Origin: VRUE01 sp036266075
GTDB taxonomy: Bacteria; Actinomycetota; Thermoleophilia; Solirubrobacterales; 70-9
DNA: 64,000 nucleotides
Assembly (NCBI GenBank): GCA_036266075.1
Contig: DATANV010000014.1
Coordinates: 1 to 64,000, forward strand
Reading direction: 5' to 3'
Positions 48,393-56,310 of this stretch are shown piece after piece. The notes beneath the pieces were generated by a model. That model saw only the letters and a list, made by a program, of their open reading frames with translations, was not told the origin of the DNA and made no database searches. A program made the translations under genes and the position numbers. Position 1 is the stretch's first letter, and the number at the start of each line of letters is the position of its first letter.

Positions 48393-49427
48393 GTGAAGGC
48401 CGTGGTGCTGACCGGAACGGGGGGACCCGAGGTTCTGCAGGTGCAGGAGAAGCCCGACCCTGCGGTCGGGCCGGGCGAGGTGCGGATCGCGGTGCGTGCC
48501 GCGGGGATCAACTTCGCCGACACGATGGCGCGGGTCGGGCTCTACCCCGACGCGCCGAAGCCGCCCTGCGTGCTCGGCTACGAGGTCGCCGGCACGGTCG
48601 ACGTGATCGGCGAGGGGGTAACTTCGTTCGCGCTTGGAGACCGTGTCTTCGCCGGCACCCGCTTCGGCGGGCACGCCGAGCTGGTCGTCGTCCCCGAGGC
48701 GCAGGTCCTGCCCCTGCCCGAGCGACTCAGTTTCGAGCAGGGCGCCGCCTTCCCGGTCAACTACGGGACCGCCTATGCGGCGCTGATCGTGATGGGCAGC
48801 CTGCGCGAGGGCAACCGGGTGCTGATCCACGCCGCGGCCGGCGGGGTGGGGATCTCGGCGACTCAGATCGCCCGCAACGTCGGTGCGGAGATCTTCGGCA
48901 CCGCCTCACCCTCGAAGCACGAGGCGATCCGCGCCCAGGGAGTGGACCACCCGATCGACTACCGCTCGCTCGACTTCGAGGAGGAGACGATGCGGCTGAC
49001 CGATGGCGAGGGTGTCGACCTCGTGATCGACGCGCTTGGCCCGGCCTCCTTCCGCAAGGACTACCGCCTGCTGCGGGCCGGCGGTCGGATGGTCATGTAC
49101 GGGCTCTCCGAAGCGACTCGCGATGGCAAGCGCGATCTTTCGGCGACCCTGAAGGGGCTGGCGCGGATGCCCCTCGCCACCTATCCGTGGTGGAAGAGCC
49201 TCAACGCGATGAACGAGAACAAAGGCGTCTTCGGGCTCAACATGCTCAAGTGGTGGGATCGCGAGGGCGACCTCGACCGCGTAACCGAGCCGCTGCTGGC
49301 CGACCTCGAGGCGGGCCGGCTCGAACCGGTCGTCGCCGAGGCTTTCCCCTTTGAGCAGGCCGGCGCCGCGCACGAATTCATCGCCGCGCGGCGCAACGTC
49401 GGCAAGGTCGTGTTGTTCCCTTCGTAG
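48393..49427 (+). CDS. Zinc-independent medium-chain dehydrogenase, NADPH:quinone oxidoreductase-like
   Basis: A 344-residue MDR-family reductase. It shows 'VRAAGINFADTMARVGLYP', 'GYEVAGTVDVIGEGV', the nucleotide-binding 'VLIHAAAGGVGISATQIARN', 'DLVIDALG' and the C-terminal 'GAAHEFIAARRNVGKVVL'. Catalytic zinc ligands of alcohol dehydrogenases are missing, as expected for quinone or enone reductases (VAT-1/QOR branch). A role in electrophile or quinone stress is likely but not proven. The upstream palindrome suggests repressor control. Confidence 0.87.
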   Translation: MKAVVLTGTGGPEVLQVQEKPDPAVGPGEVRIAVRAAGINFADTMARVGLYPDAPKPPCVLGYEVAGTVDVIGEGVTSFALGDRVFAGTRFGGHAELVVVPEAQVLPLPERLSFEQGAAFPVNYGTAYAALIVMGSLREGNRVLIHAAAGGVGISATQIARNVGAEIFGTASPSKHEAIRAQGVDHPIDYRSLDFEEETMRLTDGEGVDLVIDALGPASFRKDYRLLRAGGRMVMYGLSEATRDGKRDLSATLKGLARMPLATYPWWKSLNAMNENKGVFGLNMLKWWDREGDLDRVTEPLLADLEAGRLEPVVAEAFPFEQAGAAHEFIAARRNVGKVVLFPS

Positions 49428-49458
49428 ACGCTCCGACCCGAGATCGGCGGCGGATCCG

Positions 49459-50019
49459 ATGAAGAAGGCGATTCTCACTTTGCTCGCGCTACTGGCGGCA
49501 CAGGCGCCCGCGCCCGCTTTGGCGGGCCCGTCGGCTCAGGCCTACAACGTCTTGCTGGCGGGTGGGGACGAACCGAACTCGATCCGCATCTGGTTGACGC
49601 CGGATGGCCGCCAGTACGTGATCGATTCGCTAGTGCCGCTCGAAGTGGGGGGGACGGTTTGCATCAACCCGGAAGGCCGCACGAACGAGCTCGTCTGCGA
49701 GGCACCGTCGATCGCCGGCTTCGAAGTCAACTCCGGAGGCGACGACGACGAAGTTACGGTGGCCCCGCAGGTCGCGATCCCAGTGACGATGCGCGGCGGC
49801 TCGGGCGACGACGCATTGACCGGCGGCAGCGGACTGGACAAGCTGGTCGGCGGCACTGGCGACGATCGCTTGATCGGTGCCCGCGCCGCCGATCTGCTCT
49901 ATGGCGGCCCGGGCGAGGACACCCTGCTGGGCGGCCCGGGCCGCGACACCCTGCGCGGCGGACCTGGCACCGACACCCTGCGCGGCGGACCTGGCACCGA
50001 TAGCGAACGCCAGCTCTGA
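49459..50019 (+). CDS. Secreted RTX-like calcium-binding repeat protein
   Basis: 186 residues. A signal peptide ('KKAILTLLALLAAQAPAPALA') precedes ~85 residues without a recognised domain, in which two Cys could form a disulfide. About eight nonapeptide repeats of the GGxGxDxLx type then run to the C-terminus ('GGSGDDALT', 'GGTGDDRLI', 'GGPGEDTLL', 'GGPGTDTLR'). Such repeats bind calcium in a beta-roll outside the cell. The protein is short, with no catalytic domain. The last repeats are near-identical at DNA level, a sign of recent duplication. The gene ends just before a palindromic repeat element. Confidence 0.85.
   Translation: MKKAILTLLALLAAQAPAPALAGPSAQAYNVLLAGGDEPNSIRIWLTPDGRQYVIDSLVPLEVGGTVCINPEGRTNELVCEAPSIAGFEVNSGGDDDEVTVAPQVAIPVTMRGGSGDDALTGGSGLDKLVGGTGDDRLIGARAADLLYGGPGEDTLLGGPGRDTLRGGPGTDTLRGGPGTDSERQL
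49945..49998 (+). repeat. 27-bp tandem duplication in the RTX repeats
   Basis: Two identical 27-base units (49945-49971 and 49972-49998), each encoding the nonapeptide DTLRGGPGT. Copy number may vary between strains by slippage. Confidence 0.8.
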
Positions 50020-50024
50020 CGACG

Positions 50025-50105
50025 CCAGACCCCGCGGGGTGGCGTCCTCGGTCGCTCGCGTGCGGAGCACGCCACGCCCCTGCGTCCTTACCCCGCGACG
50101 TCTGG
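50025..50105. repeat. Palindromic intergenic repeat, family 1 copy 2
   Basis: The core at 50042-50088 matches 7927-7974 (GCGTCCTCGGTCGCTCG shared exactly, then about 40 of 47 positions overall). Outer arms CCAGACCCCGCGGGG (50025-50039) and CCCCGCGACGTCTGG (50091-50105) pair at 13 of 15 positions. It lies between converging genes and reaches over the stop of the MFS gene. Confidence 0.7.
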
Positions 50106-51494
50106 ACGCACGTCAGCGCGTCCCAGCAAGCGCCCCCCGACGAAGAACAGGGCGATCAGGAAACCGATCAGCGAGAGGGCGGCGTCGAGCCGGAAGGCTG
50201 CCTGGATGCCGTCGACGAAGCTGCTCTGTGAGGAGAAGACGGTCGTCGTCAGGCCAAGGCCGATCGAGCCGCCCGCGATCTGGAACATGTAGACGATGCC
50301 GCCGGCCAGGCTGGTCTCCGATTCGTCGACCGAGGTAACGCCGGCGGTGGTCGCGGTCGGGTAGAAGCTGCCGATACCGATCCCCAGAACCACCATGCCA
50401 ACGATCAGCGAGTCGTAGCTCGAGCGATCGCCGACCAGCGAGAAGACAAAGGGCGCGATCGTGATGCAGGCCGCGCCCACCGTCGCGAGCAGCTTGGCGC
50501 CGAGGCGGCTGTAGAGGGGGCCGGCGACGAAGGAGACCGCGGCGAAGGTGGCGAGGAACGGCAGCATGCCGACGCCGGCCTTCAGCGGCGAGTAGCCGAG
50601 GTGGTTCTGCATGAACTGCGGCAGGTAGAGCAGCGCCGCGAAGAACGTCGCCGACATGAAGAGGATCGCCAGGCAGGAGGCGCGGAAGCTCTCGTTGCGC
50701 ATCACCCCGCGGGGCACCAGCGCATTCCTGCCGGCGCGTCCCTCGATCGGCAGGAAGGCCCCCACGAAGAGGACCGCGATCACCAGCAGGGCGATCACCC
50801 TGGGATCTCCCCATCCCCAGTCGTCGACCTGGTCCAGCGCGACCAGCAGCGAGACCAGGCCCACCGAGATCGCCGCGATCCCCAGGTAGTCGATTCGCTG
50901 CTCGCCGGCGTCGGGCTCCTTCACCCGCACCAGGTAGTAGGTCACCAATACCGCGAAGATCGCGATCGGCACGTTGAGGAAGAAGATCCAGCGCCAGCTG
51001 AGCGCGTCGGTGAGCACGCCACCGATCAACGGTCCCATCGCGTTGCCGAGCCCAGCCGCGCCGATCACGATCCCACCCGCCAGGCCCGCCTTCTCTTCCG
51101 GCAGGATCGCGTAGGTCATGCCGAGGATCGCTGGCCACATCAGCGCTCCGCCGATGCCCATCGCCACTCGGCTGGCGATCAGCCAGGCCTCCGACTGGGC
51201 GGCACCGCCGAGCGCCGACATCGTCGCGAAGATCGCCGTCCCGAGGAAGAAGGCCCGCCGGCGACCGAACATGTCGGCGAGGCGGCCGCCGGTGACGATC
51301 ATCACGCCGAAGGTCAGCGCGTAGGCGTTGACCACCCACTGGATCGTGTTGACGTTGGTGTGGAAGTCCTTCTCCATCGTCGGCAGGGCGACGTTGATCG
51401 CCGAGAAGTCGTTGGCGATGACCACGACGCTGATGCCCATCGCCATCAGAGCGAGCCAGGTCGTACGCGAAAGCGAGTCCGATCCGGGCTCCAT
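50088..51494 (-). CDS. MFS transporter, DHA2 (14-helix) drug-exporter type
   Basis: A 468-residue integral membrane protein with about 14 hydrophobic helices. The DHA2 hallmarks are motif A 'GGRLADMFGRRRAFFLGT', 'MSALGGAAQSEAWLIASRVAMGIGGALMWPAILGM' and motif C 'GNAMGPLIGGVLTD'. 'WRWIFFLNVPI' is typical of EmrB/QacA-type exporters, which expel drugs by proton antiport. No substrate can be read from the sequence and no regulator gene is adjacent. It is monocistronic, divergent from the leuA leader. Confidence 0.88.
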   Translation of the reverse strand: MEPGSDSLSRTTWLALMAMGISVVVIANDFSAINVALPTMEKDFHTNVNTIQWVVNAYALTFGVMIVTGGRLADMFGRRRAFFLGTAIFATMSALGGAAQSEAWLIASRVAMGIGGALMWPAILGMTYAILPEEKAGLAGGIVIGAAGLGNAMGPLIGGVLTDALSWRWIFFLNVPIAIFAVLVTYYLVRVKEPDAGEQRIDYLGIAAISVGLVSLLVALDQVDDWGWGDPRVIALLVIAVLFVGAFLPIEGRAGRNALVPRGVMRNESFRASCLAILFMSATFFAALLYLPQFMQNHLGYSPLKAGVGMLPFLATFAAVSFVAGPLYSRLGAKLLATVGAACITIAPFVFSLVGDRSSYDSLIVGMVVLGIGIGSFYPTATTAGVTSVDESETSLAGGIVYMFQIAGGSIGLGLTTTVFSSQSSFVDGIQAAFRLDAALSLIGFLIALFFVGGRLLGRADVRPDVAG

Positions 51495-51527
51495 CGCGGC
51501 AGCTTATGCCCGTCCCGGGACGTGCGC

Positions 51528-51533
51528 TAACCT
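51528..51533 (+). promoter_or_regulatory. -10 box of the leuA leader transcript
   Basis: TAACCT ends 9 bases before the leader-peptide ATG at 51543, so the RNA would begin only a few bases before it. Confidence 0.5.
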
Positions 51534-51542
51534 GGACGGTGA

Positions 51543-51602
51543 ATGACGCACCGGCCGGACAGCCTGGCGCTTCTCCTTCTCCTCCCCCTTCGGGGGGAAT
51601 AG
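51543..51602 (+). CDS. leuA leader peptide
   Basis: A 19-codon reading frame, MTHRPDSLALLLLLPLRGE then TAG, starting just after a -10 box. Seven of 19 residues are Leu, and five are consecutive (CTT CTC CTT CTC CTC, 51570-51584). It ends 67 bases before leuA. Leu-rich leader peptides control leuA by ribosome stalling in many bacteria, including Actinobacteria. The position, length and Leu run together make coincidence unlikely. Confidence 0.8.
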   Translation: MTHRPDSLALLLLLPLRGE

Positions 51603-51660
51603 CGCTGGGCGGCGCGATAGCCGCGAGAGACAAGGTCATTCGAAGCAACTGGAGAAGGAG
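51573..51660 (+). promoter_or_regulatory. leuA attenuation region: Leu codons complementary to the leuA ribosome-binding site
   Basis: CTCCTTCTCC within the Leu codon run (51573-51582) is perfectly complementary to GGAGAAGGAG (51651-51660), part of the leuA Shine-Dalgarno AAGGAGGT. Competing local hairpins are CCCCC-TTC-GGGGG (51584-51596) and GCGGC/GCCGC (51609-51624). A ribosome stalled on the Leu codons would keep the binding site free; completed translation would let it be sequestered. The mechanism is inference. Confidence 0.65.
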
Positions 51661-51669
51661 GTAGGACCC

Positions 51670-53256
51670 GTGGCACCAGCAGACGACGCAAACCGCGTCC
51701 ACATCTTCGACACGACGCTCCGCGACGGCGAGCAGTCGCCCGGCATCTCGCTTAACACCGCCGAGAAGGTCGAGATCGCCCAGCAGCTGGCGCGGCTCGG
51801 CGTCGATGTGATCGAGGCCGGCTTCCCGATCACCTCGCCCGGCGATTTCGAGGCGGTGGAGGCGATCTCGCGCCAGGTCGAGGGGCCCACCATCTGTGGC
51901 CTGGCCCGCACCCACAAGGCCGATATCGACGCCGCTTGGGGGGCGATCCGCGACGCCGAACGGCCGCGGATCCACACCTTCATCTCGACCTCCGACATCC
52001 ACATCGAGCACCAGCTGCAGACTGACCGCGAGGATGTCAAAGGTCAGGCCAAGGCGGCGGTCGCCCTGGCGCGTTCCTACTGCGCCGACGTCGAGTTCTC
52101 GCCGATGGACGCGACCAGGGCCGACCTGGAGTTCACCGCCGAAGTCTGCGCAATCGCCGTCGAGGAGGGGGCGACCGTCGTCAACGTCCCCGACACCGTC
52201 GGCTACACGACGCCCGAGGAGTACGCGGACTACTTCCGGCGCCTCTACGAGCTGGTGCCGAAGCTGCGCGACGTCGAGACCTCAGTCCACTGCCACGACG
52301 ACCTGGGCCTGGCGGTCGCCAACTCCTACGCCGGCGTGTTGGCCGGCGCGCGGCAGGTCGAGTGCGCCGTCAACGGGATAGGCGAGCGGGCCGGCAACTG
52401 CTCGCTGGAGGAGATCGTGATGCTGATCCGCACGCGCGAGGACGTTCACGGCCTGACGACCGGTGTGCAGAGCCGCGAGCTGGCCCGCAGCAGCCGTATG
52501 GTCTCGCGCCTGACCGGCTACCCGATCCAGCCCAACAAGGCGGTGGTCGGCCGCAACGCCTTCGCCCACGAGTCCGGCATCCACCAGGACGGCGTGCTGA
52601 AGGAGCGCACCACCTACGAGATCATGGACGCGACCGAAGTAGGCCTGGAGTCGAACTCGATCGTGCTGGGCAAGCACTCCGGCCGCCACGCCCTGCGCGA
52701 CGCGCTGGAGCAGTTGGGCTTCAAGGTCGAGGGCAACGCCCTCAACGCCGCCTTCAAGCGCTTCAAGGAGATCGCCGACCGCAAGAAGCAGATTACGGCG
52801 CTCGACCTGGAGGCGATCGTCTCCGACGAGATGCGCGAGCGGGCCGACGCCCATGAGCTGGCCTGGTTCGAGGTCGAGGCCGGCTCGCGCCGCGAGCCGC
52901 TGGCCCGGGTCGCGGTGAAGATGCCCTCCGGCGAGGAGTCGGTCGGCGAGTCGAGCGGCGACGGCCCGGTCGACGCGATCTTCCACGCGATCCAGAAAGC
53001 CACCGGCACCGAGTGCGATCTGCGCCAGTACACGGTCGAGGCGGTGACCGGGGGGGAGGACGCCCTCGGCGAGGTCGGCGTGATGCTGCGCGCCGCCGGC
53101 CGCCTGGCCTCCGGCCAGGGCGTCGCCACCGACATTCTCGAGGCCTCGGCCCGTGCCTACGTGCGAGCCCTCTCCAACGCCCTCGAGGGCGCCGCGATCC
53201 GCGAGGCCGAGGCGGCCACCGCCGAAGCCGCCGTAGAGCGCACCCCGGGCCCCTAA
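51670..53256 (+). CDS. leuA: 2-Isopropylmalate synthase
   Basis: A 528-residue enzyme for the first committed step of leucine synthesis. The catalytic barrel starts 'IFDTTLRDGEQSPGISLNTAEKVEIAQQLARLG'; metal His residues are in 'VHCHDDLGLAVANS' and 'NGIGERAGNCSLEE'; 'NAFAHESGIHQDGVLK' is the second signature. The C-terminal regulatory domain (from about residue 390) ends with an Ala/Glu-rich tail. This is the standard bacterial form, not the longer mycobacterial type. The GTG start has a perfect AAGGAGGT 7 bases upstream, one of the strongest ribosome-binding sites in the window. Confidence 0.96.
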   Translation: MAPADDANRVHIFDTTLRDGEQSPGISLNTAEKVEIAQQLARLGVDVIEAGFPITSPGDFEAVEAISRQVEGPTICGLARTHKADIDAAWGAIRDAERPRIHTFISTSDIHIEHQLQTDREDVKGQAKAAVALARSYCADVEFSPMDATRADLEFTAEVCAIAVEEGATVVNVPDTVGYTTPEEYADYFRRLYELVPKLRDVETSVHCHDDLGLAVANSYAGVLAGARQVECAVNGIGERAGNCSLEEIVMLIRTREDVHGLTTGVQSRELARSSRMVSRLTGYPIQPNKAVVGRNAFAHESGIHQDGVLKERTTYEIMDATEVGLESNSIVLGKHSGRHALRDALEQLGFKVEGNALNAAFKRFKEIADRKKQITALDLEAIVSDEMRERADAHELAWFEVEAGSRREPLARVAVKMPSGEESVGESSGDGPVDAIFHAIQKATGTECDLRQYTVEAVTGGEDALGEVGVMLRAAGRLASGQGVATDILEASARAYVRALSNALEGAAIREAEAATAEAAVERTPGP

Positions 53257-53313
53257 CCCGCCACACAAAAGTCACACCCGGCGCGCCACCCGCGCCCCGG
53301 TCCCCGCCATCCT

Positions 53314-53327
53314 CGCGGCATGCCGCG
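53314..53327. repeat. Short perfect palindrome upstream of the AbiEi-DUF559 gene
   Basis: CGCGGCATGCCGCG, 14 bp, 12 bases before the family 3 repeat in the 132-base gap after leuA. Its function is unknown. Confidence 0.4.
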
Positions 53328-53339
53328 CCCGGTCGAGAT

Positions 53340-53384
53340 CGAGACTGCCACAAGACAGCCTGGAGACGTACAACGGCAGTTTCG
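53340..53384. repeat. Palindromic repeat, family 3 copy 2
   Basis: A 45-bp relative of 40822-40866 with the same length and ends. The right half GAGACGTACAACGGCAGTTTCG-like sequence is nearly identical; the left half has diverged, so pairing is weaker (CGAGACTGCC against GGCAGTTTCG). It ends 4 bases before the GTG of the AbiEi-DUF559 gene. Confidence 0.7.
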
Positions 53385-53388
53385 AAGC

Positions 53389-54309
53389 GTGGATGGACTA
53401 ATCGCTGAGTTGGCGGGGCGTCAACATGGGGTGGTTGCGCGGCGGCAGCTCATTGGGCTGGGGGTTGGTCGAGAGGCCATTGCTGGACGCTGCAGGGACG
53501 GTCGTCTCCATCGCTTGCACACGGGCGTCTATGCGGTCGGGCACCGCATCCAAACGTGGGAGGGGAGGTGGATGGCCGGACTCCTGGCCGCCGGCGCCAA
53601 GGCCGTGCTCAGTCATCGGTCCGCTGCGTCTCTATGGCGTGTGGTGCCGCTTGATCGTGGACCGGTGGACGTGACGATTCCTCGATCGGCACGATCCCGT
53701 GGCTTGGCTCGCAGGCATGTCGGCGACCTGCGTGACGACGAAGTGACGATCCACCATGGGATTCCCGTTACGACCGCGTCCCGCACACTTTTGGACCTGG
53801 CTGCGGTACTGCACACCCGAGCCCTTGAACGTGCCGTGCGCGAGGCGGAAGTCCTGCGACTGCCGCTCAGGCCCCCGCTTGCTGAGCTGCTCGACCGTTA
53901 CCCAGGGCGTCGTGGAATCGCATCGCTGCGTGCTTGCCTTTCGCGGCTCGGTCTGGTCACCGACGGCATAACGCGCGGCGTGCTCGAAGATCGCTTCCTT
54001 GCCCTACTTACCCAGCACGACCTGCCCTTGCCAGCGACCAACGTCAGGCTGGAAATTGCAGGATTGCGAATCGAGGCCGACTGCCTCTGGGTGGAGCGCC
54101 AGGTGATAGCCGAGCTGGACGGATACGAGGTGCACGGCACGCGGGTAGCGTTTGAGAGCGACCGCCAGCGAGATCGACGCCTTCAAGCCGCCGGCTGGCG
54201 TGCGATCCGGGTGACTTGGTCGCAGGTAAAGGCAGGGGACCGCACGCTGATCGAAGATTTGTGCTCACTCCTTATGCCTCAGGTTGTACGTGATAACGTA
54301 CGAACGTAA
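53389..54309 (+). CDS. AbiEi-type antitoxin domain fused to DUF559 (Vsr-like) domain
   Basis: 306 residues. The first ~60 residues ('LIAELAGRQHGVVARRQLIGLG', 'RLHRLHTGVYAVGH') match the winged-helix AbiEi antitoxin N-terminus. A middle region follows ('HRSAASLWRV', 'ITTASRTLLDLAAVL'-like 'VTTASRTLLDLAAVL'). The C-terminal ~90 residues are a DUF559 fold with 'IEADCLWVERQVIAELDGYEVH', 'FESDRQRDRRLQAAGWRAIRVTW', an arrangement of Asp, Glu and Lys/Gln/Arg reminiscent of Vsr/PD-(D/E)XK nucleases. No AbiEii toxin gene is adjacent. Base composition is somewhat less GC-rich, suggesting transfer. The stop overlaps the XRE regulator's ATG. Confidence 0.8.
   Translation: MDGLIAELAGRQHGVVARRQLIGLGVGREAIAGRCRDGRLHRLHTGVYAVGHRIQTWEGRWMAGLLAAGAKAVLSHRSAASLWRVVPLDRGPVDVTIPRSARSRGLARRHVGDLRDDEVTIHHGIPVTTASRTLLDLAAVLHTRALERAVREAEVLRLPLRPPLAELLDRYPGRRGIASLRACLSRLGLVTDGITRGVLEDRFLALLTQHDLPLPATNVRLEIAGLRIEADCLWVERQVIAELDGYEVHGTRVAFESDRQRDRRLQAAGWRAIRVTWSQVKAGDRTLIEDLCSLLMPQVVRDNVRT
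54286..54301 (+). promoter_or_regulatory. Candidate operator of the XRE-cupin/leuC operon
   Basis: GTACGT-GATA-ACGTAC, a perfect 6-bp inverted repeat with a 4-base spacer, 8 bases before the ATG at 54309 and inside the end of the AbiEi-DUF559 gene. The position suits autoregulation by the XRE protein. Confidence 0.5.
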
Positions 54310-54920
54310 TGGCGACGACGACCGAGAGGCGACGTGCGGTCCAGACCGTGGAGGCGGAGACTCCTACGGTTGGCGGTCGCGTGCGGGCACTGCGGGAGGC
54401 GATGGGGCTTTCGCTGCGGGACCTGGCCGAGCGCTGCGGGGTGAGTGCGCCGATGCTTTCGCAGGTCGAGCGGGGCGAGACGAGCCCGACGCTGGCCGTC
54501 GCGGCGAAGATCGCCGCCGGTCTGGAGCTGACGCTGTCGCAGCTGCTGCGGCTGGACGAGGGCGAGCACGTCGCGGTCAGCCGGGTGGCTCGCAGGCGTC
54601 GCTACGAGCGCGGCGGACACCGCTTCGAGGAGCTGACGCCGCCGCTGCCCGGCCAGCGCGCTGACGTCTCGCTGCACACGCTGAAAGCCGGAGCCACGAC
54701 GGGCGGCCCGAATGATCCGCCGATGCACGAGCCCGGCAGCCGCGAGACCGCGGTCGTGCTGAGCGGCGTCCTGGCGCTGGTCGTCGACAGCACCCGCCAC
54801 GAGCTGCACGCAGGGGACAGCGTCACCTTCGACGCCGACCTGCCGCACCACTTCGAGAACGACGGCAAGGAGCAGGCTCGCTTCCTCGCCGTGATAGCCG
54901 CTGGCCTGAGGAGGAGTTGA
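54309..54920 (+). CDS. XRE-family regulator with C-terminal cupin domain
   Basis: 203 residues. The helix-turn-helix ('GGRVRALREAMGLSLRDLAERCGVSAPMLSQVERGETSPTLAVAAKIA') occupies about residues 22-75 and a ligand-binding cupin ('GSRETAVVLSGVLALVVDSTRHELHAGDSVTFDADLPHHFEND') the C-terminus. This class usually senses a small metabolite. It directly precedes leuC (2-base gap after its stop) and its start overlaps the AbiEi-DUF559 stop by one base. A role in controlling leuCD is a reasonable inference; actinobacterial leuCD is more often controlled by an IclR-type regulator. Confidence 0.9.
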   Translation: MATTTERRRAVQTVEAETPTVGGRVRALREAMGLSLRDLAERCGVSAPMLSQVERGETSPTLAVAAKIAAGLELTLSQLLRLDEGEHVAVSRVARRRRYERGGHRFEELTPPLPGQRADVSLHTLKAGATTGGPNDPPMHEPGSRETAVVLSGVLALVVDSTRHELHAGDSVTFDADLPHHFENDGKEQARFLAVIAAGLRRS

Positions 54921-54922
54921 CG

Positions 54923-56308
54923 ATGCCGCAGACGATGTTCGACAAGATCTGGGACGCGCACGAGGTCACCGATGGCCTGCTCTACATCGACCTGCACCTT
55001 GTACACGAGGTGACCTCGCCGCAGGCCTTCGACGGGCTGCGGATGGTGGGCCGCGGGGTGCGTCGTCCCGACAAGACGCTGGCCACCGCCGACCACAACG
55101 TGCCCACGGACGGCACGATGGCGGCTCGGCTGATCGCCGACGAGCTCTCGCGGGTCCAGGTCGAGACGCTGGAGCGCAACTGCGAGGAGTTCGGCGTGCC
55201 GATCTACTCGCTGGGCTCCGACCGCCAGGGCATCGTCCACGTGATCGGCCCCGAGCTGGGCGTCACTCAACCGGGCATGACGATCGTCTGCGGCGACAGC
55301 CACACCTCGACCCACGGGGCCTTCGGGGCGCTGGCCTTCGGCATCGGCACCTCCGAGGTCGAGCACGTGCTGGCCACCCAATGCCTGGTGCAGAAGCGGC
55401 CGAAGACGATGCGCATCGTCTACGACGGCGCGCTCGGCCCGGGCGTCACGCCCAAGGACCTGATCCTGGCGACGATCGGGCGGCTCGGCACGGGCGGCAT
55501 GGTCGGCCACGCGGTCGAGTACGCCGGCCCGGCGATCGAGGCGCTCTCGATGCCGGGCCGAATGACCGTGTGCAACATGACGATCGAGGGCGGTGGCCGG
55601 GCCGGCATGATCGCCCCCGACGAGACGACCTTCGAGTGGGTGCGGGGCAAGGCCGCTGCGCCCGCCGACTTCGACGCCGCGCTCGAGCGCTGGCGACAGT
55701 TGCCCAGCGACGCAGGCGCGAGCTTCGACACCGAGGTCGAGATCGACGCGGCCGGGATCTCGCCGATGGTCACCTGGGGAACGAACCCGGGGATGGTCGT
55801 CGAGGTGACCGACCGCGTGCCAGACCCGGCGGCCATGGAGTCGCCGGCCGACCGCGAATCGGCGGAGAGGGCCCTCGCCTACATGGCGCTGGAGCCCGGC
55901 ACGCCGATAACCGAGGTGGCCCCGGAACGCGTCTTCATCGGCTCCTGCACCAACTCGCGGATCGAGGATCTGCGCGAGGCGGCGGCGATGGTCGACGGTC
56001 GCAAGGTCGCGAAGTCGGTGCGCGGCATGGTCGTGCCCGGCTCCCAGCAGGTCAAGAAGGCGGCCGAGGCGGAGGGCCTGCACGATGTCTTCCGCACGGC
56101 GGGCTTCGAGTGGCGTGAGGCGGGCTGCTCGATGTGCCTGGGGATGAACCCCGACATCCTGCTGGAGGGCGAGCGCTGCGCCTCGACCTCGAACCGCAAC
56201 TTCGAGGGCCGCCAGGGAAAGGGCGGCCGAACCCACCTGGTCAGCCCGAAGATGGCCGCGGCGGCGGCCGTCGCAGGCCACTTCGTCGACATCAGGGATT
56301 GGAGCTGA
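54923..56308 (+). CDS. leuC: 3-Isopropylmalate dehydratase large subunit
   Basis: A 461-residue aconitase-family subunit that isomerises 2- to 3-isopropylmalate with LeuD. 'MFDKIWDAHEV', 'ATADHNVPT', 'CGDSHTSTHGAFGALAFGIGTSEVEHVLATQ' and the cluster cysteines in 'GSCTNSR' and 'AGCSMCLGMNPD' bind the [4Fe-4S] cluster. The ATG at 54923 has GAGGAG 6 bases upstream. It lies 2 bases past the XRE-cupin stop and 2 bases before leuD. Confidence 0.96.
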   Translation: MPQTMFDKIWDAHEVTDGLLYIDLHLVHEVTSPQAFDGLRMVGRGVRRPDKTLATADHNVPTDGTMAARLIADELSRVQVETLERNCEEFGVPIYSLGSDRQGIVHVIGPELGVTQPGMTIVCGDSHTSTHGAFGALAFGIGTSEVEHVLATQCLVQKRPKTMRIVYDGALGPGVTPKDLILATIGRLGTGGMVGHAVEYAGPAIEALSMPGRMTVCNMTIEGGGRAGMIAPDETTFEWVRGKAAAPADFDAALERWRQLPSDAGASFDTEVEIDAAGISPMVTWGTNPGMVVEVTDRVPDPAAMESPADRESAERALAYMALEPGTPITEVAPERVFIGSCTNSRIEDLREAAAMVDGRKVAKSVRGMVVPGSQQVKKAAEAEGLHDVFRTAGFEWREAGCSMCLGMNPDILLEGERCASTSNRNFEGRQGKGGRTHLVSPKMAAAAAVAGHFVDIRDWS

Positions 56309-56310
56309 AG

